This document shows positions 60,252-64,000 of a stretch of 64,000 nucleotides of DNA, piece after piece. The stretch's first letter is position 1, and each line of letters begins with the position of its first letter. The position numbers were made by a program, and so were the translations under genes. A model generated the notes under the pieces. The model was not told where the DNA came from and made no database searches. It worked only from the letters and a program-made list of their open reading frames with translations. This stretch comes from UBA1672 sp964352375 (lineage in GTDB: Bacteria; Pseudomonadota; Alphaproteobacteria; Micavibrionales; Micavibrionaceae). The stretch is taken from the NCBI GenBank assembly GCA_964352375.1, contig CAYGSA010000001.1:65237-129236 (forward strand), given 5' to 3'.

Positions 60252-60467
60252 TTAGACTAGGTCGATATCAAGAATAGCCATATTGAAGTCAAAGGATGTT
60301 TCGCCTTCATCTTCTATTTTATATATCAAACCGATGAATACCTTATCTATCATCACTTCGATTGAATCTTCTGCTTTTTCACGTTTCATAACTGTTATAC
60401 CTGAGCATTTGAACGTGCGTTCTAAATGGGCTTTAAGTTGTGACATTTCTTCGGGGCTAAAACTCAT
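60252..60467 (-). CDS. DUF3126 family protein
   Basis: The 71-residue protein matches DUF3126, an alphaproteobacterial family: EEMSQLKAHLERTF at the N-terminus, KREKAEDSIEVMI in the middle and SFDFNMAILDIDL at the end. No function is known. It sits just downstream of olsA on the same strand (16 bases), so may be co-transcribed with olsBA. Confidence 0.85.
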   Translation of the reverse strand: MSFSPEEMSQLKAHLERTFKCSGITVMKREKAEDSIEVMIDKVFIGLIYKIEDEGETSFDFNMAILDIDLV

Positions 60468-60483
60468 GAAAATGATTCCTTAT

Positions 60484-61254
60484 TTATTGATATTTCAATC
60501 CATTGGATACGGCGTTATGGCAGTGCTTGGCAAGTGTTTTTCTGTTTTCAAACTCTTTTGGCTGTTCGGGGGGGTGAAAAATCAGCTTTACAGATGCCCC
60601 GTTTGTTTTTGCGAAGCGCCATAAATGAAGGCCTAAAGGTGTGTCCATATTCACGTGCCACGCATAGAGGTCGCGGTCATTTTGGCTTTGTGGTTTATAT
60701 CCACCGACAGCTTCTATGTTTAATGTTACAGGCTGGATCAGCAGGTTTCTGGCGTTGTCTTGCATTGCGATAGAAAACAAGCTGGACTTGAAGGGGAGTA
60801 CGTTCACGCCTTCTGTTGATGTGCCTTCGGGGAAGACGATCAGGTTTTTACCTTCTTGTAAGGCTGCGTCTAGTTTTTTCTTGCCTTCTGCAGCGTCTTC
60901 GCGGTCGCGGCTGATAAATATTGTTTGTTGCAGCGTCGAGAGAAATCCGAAAACAGGCCAGCCTTTAACGTCTTTTTTAGCGATAAATGACCCGGTGATG
61001 ATGCTGCCGATGACAGGAATATCGAGGTAGGAAATGTGGTTGCTGACGAACAATGTTTGCCCCTGTGTGCAGATATGCCCTTCGGTCTCAACCTTGATCT
61101 GGAATAGTTTGCAGACCGCTATTTGCCAGAGTTTTGGCAGCATGTATGCATATTTACCCCTATGAAACAGCAGAATGATTGATTGTAAGATAATGACAGC
61201 CACGCAGAGCATGGCGAACAAAACGAATTTCAGAATTGCACGCATTTGAGGCAT
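60484..61254 (-). CDS. olsA: Lyso-ornithine lipid / 1-acylglycerol-3-phosphate acyltransferase (OlsA/PlsC)
   Basis: The 256-residue PlsC-type acyltransferase has an N-terminal span, the catalytic NHISYLD and the phosphate/acceptor loop FPEGTSTEG. Alone it could be a PlsC; its place 1 base after the OlsB gene makes OlsA (adding the second acyl chain to lyso-ornithine lipid) the better reading. Some OlsA proteins also work on glycerol phosphate. Confidence 0.8.
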   Translation of the reverse strand: MPQMRAILKFVLFAMLCVAVIILQSIILLFHRGKYAYMLPKLWQIAVCKLFQIKVETEGHICTQGQTLFVSNHISYLDIPVIGSIITGSFIAKKDVKGWPVFGFLSTLQQTIFISRDREDAAEGKKKLDAALQEGKNLIVFPEGTSTEGVNVLPFKSSLFSIAMQDNARNLLIQPVTLNIEAVGGYKPQSQNDRDLYAWHVNMDTPLGLHLWRFAKTNGASVKLIFHPPEQPKEFENRKTLAKHCHNAVSNGLKYQ

Positions 61255-61255
61255 T

Positions 61256-62047
61256 CTATTTGCTGTTCCCTGGCATGGTTTTTTGGATTTTACGCTCGTA
61301 ATATTTGCGATAACGCTCAGTCATCAGTCTGGTTTGCACAACTATGCAGACGTCGATTGTGTTGAACTGGTGGTCGATTACTGCGCCCTTCCCTATTGTT
61401 GCTCCCAATCTGAGGTACCCTTTTATCAAGGGCGGCAATGATGCGAACGTGCGCCGTTCGTCAAAGCTACCTTTTGCAACTCTATTCATCTCTACATAAA
61501 TTTCAGAGAGTGCGACGGGCTTTATAGCGGAGTCGGTGGAGTGGAAATGATGCAGATATGAGAGCTGATCTTCTATGACACCCACGTCTATGCCTTGGAA
61601 ACTGGCACAGCCGAACAGTAAATCGACTTTATTATCCGTGATGTAGTCTGCTATGCCTTTCCACAGTGTATTCAGAACTGGCTGTGTTCGATAACCATCA
61701 AGAACGCAGGAGCGCCCTAATTCCAGCAAGGATTGCCCGCTGTTTATCAGGTTTGTTAAATCATATTCACTGTCTGAGTAGAACCTCCCATGTTTCTTTG
61801 CGACGTCTTGGCGCAAGAGACGATAGGTACCGACGATTTTTTCGTCTTCGTTCACAACAATAAGATGGTCAGTTATATCATCGAATTCATCATAATCGCG
61901 TTTTTCTTTTTTCATTTCAGATGAAGGTGCTGCGCCTCGCTCTTCATAAAACACTTGATATCGAAGCTTTTGCGCCTCTTCGATTTCTGCCGATGTTTGC
62001 GCAAGCCTCACCCTTGTATTACTGACTGTATTTTCAGTGACGATCAT
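61256..62047 (-). CDS. olsB: L-ornithine N-alpha-acyltransferase OlsB
   Basis: The 263-residue GNAT-like enzyme (hemolysin/OlsB, related to autoinducer synthases) transfers a 3-hydroxyacyl group from ACP to ornithine. Family features are EEAQKLRYQVFYEERGA, the HLIVVNEDEKIVGTYRLL strand and LLELGRSCVLDGYRTQPVLNTLWKGI, then LGATIGKGAVIDHQFNTIDVCIVV. It opens the olsB-olsA-DUF3126 run. Confidence 0.9.
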   Translation of the reverse strand: MIVTENTVSNTRVRLAQTSAEIEEAQKLRYQVFYEERGAAPSSEMKKEKRDYDEFDDITDHLIVVNEDEKIVGTYRLLRQDVAKKHGRFYSDSEYDLTNLINSGQSLLELGRSCVLDGYRTQPVLNTLWKGIADYITDNKVDLLFGCASFQGIDVGVIEDQLSYLHHFHSTDSAIKPVALSEIYVEMNRVAKGSFDERRTFASLPPLIKGYLRLGATIGKGAVIDHQFNTIDVCIVVQTRLMTERYRKYYERKIQKTMPGNSK

Positions 62048-62113
62048 GCGGGCTCTTCTTAGTTTTTGATTTATAGGATTATCCTAACGCACATGCGGGG
62101 TTGGTCAAGCGGA

Positions 62114-63781
62114 TTATGCTTCCGGGGCGACTTGTTGCTGCTCTATTTCCAGAGCTCTTGCACGTAATCTATCGTTGCTGTCAACAAGGTCGATTTGATT
62201 TCTGGCGGCTTGCGCAATAAAGCTGTTTCTTTCGCGGGCATGAGCATAGTAAATACTGCCTGTTTTAGCATTCGACCCGATACCGCCAGCGAATAGATCC
62301 CATGTATTAACCGCTATTCCTAAGATATTGATGCTGAGCGCTGAGGATACAAGGCTGCCTAAGCTAATCATATTCGCGGTTGACGCCATTGCAAAGTTCG
62401 CGGCAGGCCAAATACTTTCATAATTTTTCAGTTCGGAGAGTAATTGTCTCGTGCTTTCAATTTGCTCTCGGCTCCTTCTTGTGTGCATAATTTCTGCTTC
62501 CGGCACATCTTCACTTGCGATAATCACTTCTAATTTTTTGTCAACACGCGCTACGATATCTGCTGTGTCTTTTTGAATAACTTCTTTTTCATACTTAGAT
62601 TTAAGCGTTGCGGCCTTAAAACCGTCAACAAAGCCCTTCGATGTTTGAGGTAAGTTTCGGATGTCTTTTCCGGTTTCTTTAAATATTTCTTTTACAAAAA
62701 GGGCGGCATATTTGATTTCTTCTGTCAATTTTTTGGCCCATGACGCGCTTTGCGCTTCTGATATTGTTGCTATTGATTCCCCTGCGTTAATGGCGTCTTG
62801 TTCTGTTATTCTTTCATTTATGCGATAATTACGCCTGACTTCAATATCTCGTATTTCAGGTAATAGCCTGCGGTATTCTTGAGGATCCACAACTTTTGTA
62901 CTCGAAATACTGATACCAAGCCTTTGAAGCCCTTCGACAACACGAGAGATCATCATATCTTTATCAACATCTGGGTTTTTTCGGTCATGCGCAAGTTGAC
63001 TATGAACGCGAAGGAGTGAGTCGTAGGCTCTCTCATTGCTTCTGTATGCTCCTGCCAGGACAATCAGTATAGCGGTATTTACAACAGTTAAGCCCATATT
63101 CATATAGTTTTCAGTCATCACGGCGTGAACGGCCGGAACGCTCATAGACATGGCTTGCTGACCTGTTCCGATCAACGCTTCATTTCTTTCCTTGTGTTTT
63201 TGAATGAGGGCGCTCCTCATAAGAGTCACCACACTTTTTTCATCTTGCCAGAATTCATCTTCCCAGGGCGGGACTTCGAAATATTCTTCCTCTTGTATAA
63301 GGGCGCCGGCCTGCCCCTCGTCGCCATCTTCGGGCGGCGTTTGTGGCGGCTCTTTTTCTTCCGGCAGCGCGTCTTTCTGTTTTCCCTCTTCCAGAACGTC
63401 TAAGGCAAAGCCTTTTGCATGAAGCCACTCTAACGCCTGCTCTTCGTTTTCAATATCATCGTTGAACGCCACCAAGTCTTGCAAGGCTTCAGGCTTATCA
63501 CTTGTTGTTATTATATAGATTTGGTTGTGTGCCGCATCGGGATCACTATATTGCTCTACGAAATCAATCAGCAGTTTTTCACTGATCATTTTCCCCGATT
63601 CTTCGCTTATACTTTGAACCGATTTCCTGAATTTCTCCAAAAGCCCTTGATCATAAGCACCAAGGATTGCCCATTTACTCGCTGCCTGATCACTAGGTTT
63701 GTAGGGTACAAAAATAGACGAGATGTCGATTGTTTGATCGGTGCTTTCTTTCGTAAATGTTGGCGCTATTTTTATCACCAT
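62114..63781 (-). CDS. Large orphan membrane protein
   Basis: I do not recognise this 555-residue protein. The N-terminal 130 residues look soluble alpha/beta; residues about 140-185 are an acidic, Pro/Glu/Gln-rich linker; one hydrophobic segment lies near 228-246 (MGLTVVNTAILIVLAGAY); a helical Lys/Glu-rich coiled-coil region spans about 300-440; and hydrophobic segments near 463-500 (ISLGSLVSSALSINILGIAV) precede a charged tail. It is transcribed alone, away from tRNA-Arg. Bits of the architecture recall large effectors or membrane scaffolds, but no motif supports a function. Confidence 0.6.
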   Translation of the reverse strand: MVIKIAPTFTKESTDQTIDISSIFVPYKPSDQAASKWAILGAYDQGLLEKFRKSVQSISEESGKMISEKLLIDFVEQYSDPDAAHNQIYIITTSDKPEALQDLVAFNDDIENEEQALEWLHAKGFALDVLEEGKQKDALPEEKEPPQTPPEDGDEGQAGALIQEEEYFEVPPWEDEFWQDEKSVVTLMRSALIQKHKERNEALIGTGQQAMSMSVPAVHAVMTENYMNMGLTVVNTAILIVLAGAYRSNERAYDSLLRVHSQLAHDRKNPDVDKDMMISRVVEGLQRLGISISSTKVVDPQEYRRLLPEIRDIEVRRNYRINERITEQDAINAGESIATISEAQSASWAKKLTEEIKYAALFVKEIFKETGKDIRNLPQTSKGFVDGFKAATLKSKYEKEVIQKDTADIVARVDKKLEVIIASEDVPEAEIMHTRRSREQIESTRQLLSELKNYESIWPAANFAMASTANMISLGSLVSSALSINILGIAVNTWDLFAGGIGSNAKTGSIYYAHARERNSFIAQAARNQIDLVDSNDRLRARALEIEQQQVAPEA

Positions 63782-63919
63782 TTCAACCCTTTATTATTTT
63801 CAATAATGAACATACAGATGTGTATACAACGTGTCAAAATTGTTATTTACAATAAGGTGTAAAAACATTCTTGCGCTTGGGGGAAGATTGCGTTAATGTC
63901 CAGCCACTTTTTGGAGTGT

Positions 63920-63996
63920 GCGCCCGTAGCTCAGCTGGATAGAGTACTTGACTACGAATCAAGGGGTCAGGAGTTCGAATCTCTTCGGGCGCACCA
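63920..63996 (+). tRNA. tRNA-Arg (ACG)
   Basis: A complete cloverleaf: acceptor GCGCCCG/CGGGCGC, D arm GCTC/GAGT with a G-T pair, anticodon stem CTTGA/TCAAG with loop CTACGAA (anticodon ACG), T arm with TTCGAAT, discriminator A at 63993 and encoded CCA (63994-63996). ACG is normally edited to ICG and reads CGU, CGC and CGA. Confidence 0.97.
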
Positions 63997-64000
63997 TTTT

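Noticed and set aside
1..64000. CRISPR array, prophage or insertion sequence
   Set aside because: No regularly spaced direct repeats, integrase, transposase or phage structural gene was seen on either strand.

Overview
The window looks like one continuous piece of chromosome from a low-GC (roughly 45 percent by eye) alphaproteobacterium. The assignment rests on the gene set and order: the block lgt / NDUFAF7-type methyltransferase / pgeF / prs / rplY / pth / ychF, a MucR/Ros regulator, the TIGR02186 protein beside a TauE/SafE permease, DUF3126, an ELM1-like protein, a two-subunit glycine dehydrogenase, and sdhE beside recG with mfd nearby. No phage, insertion sequence, plasmid gene or CRISPR array is visible. 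The nearest order cannot be decided from sequence alone; an early-branching, Micavibrio- or Rhodospirillales-like lineage is only a guess. A run of ten N at 41595-41604 shows the contig is a gapped draft or metagenome assembly.

Layout. 1-6.2 kb: translation-quality and nucleotide genes on the minus strand. 6.3-7.8 kb: ubiK-ybjN-proC (+). 7.8-15.1 kb: minus-strand mucR, tsaB, nfu, usp, TIGR02186/tauE, an exported protein, trpS, murJ. 15.1-23 kb: plus-strand ubiE, an anchored Ala-rich protein, coaBC-dut-mutS-fnr and an orphan. 23-25.5 kb: cysK, fdxA and two TerB-like paralogues (-). 25.5-31.7 kb: Y-family polymerase, then trmFO-lipoprotein hydrolase-ELM1-trxB-lysR (+). 31.7-33 kb: a probable small RNA and a decayed hydrolase. 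33-42.5 kb: aspC, an AmgK-like kinase, mfd, the betaine-lipid pair btaAB, a damaged nuclease locus and sdhE. 42.5-48.6 kb: recG, cysE, DUF502, a dicarboxylate symporter, nusG-secE. 48.6-53.3 kb: the glycine-cleavage operon gcvT-gcvH-gcvPA-X-gcvPB with an unknown membrane gene inside. 53.3-62 kb: envelope genes (waaA-lpxK-lpxL, unknown secreted proteins, the ornithine-lipid pair olsB-olsA). 62-64 kb: a 555-residue orphan and tRNA-Arg(ACG).

How genes fit together. Several sets concern the envelope: Lgt, MurJ, WaaA/LpxK/LpxL, and two separate routes to phosphorus-free membrane lipids (BtaAB betaine lipid; OlsAB ornithine lipid). CysE and CysK together make cysteine. Gcv proteins feed one-carbon units. 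TrxB, FNR, FdxA and Nfu support redox and Fe-S work; UbiE and UbiK serve quinone synthesis.

The most unusual signals are a 61-bp double-hairpin palindromic element inserted in frame into mfd, with a diverged sibling just downstream of mfd; a small-RNA candidate with a strong terminator at 31.75-31.86 kb; a hydrolase gene with a lost start codon and an in-frame TGA; a nuclease locus broken by a frameshift and an assembly gap; and a tandem pair of secreted cysteine-containing paralogues of unknown function.
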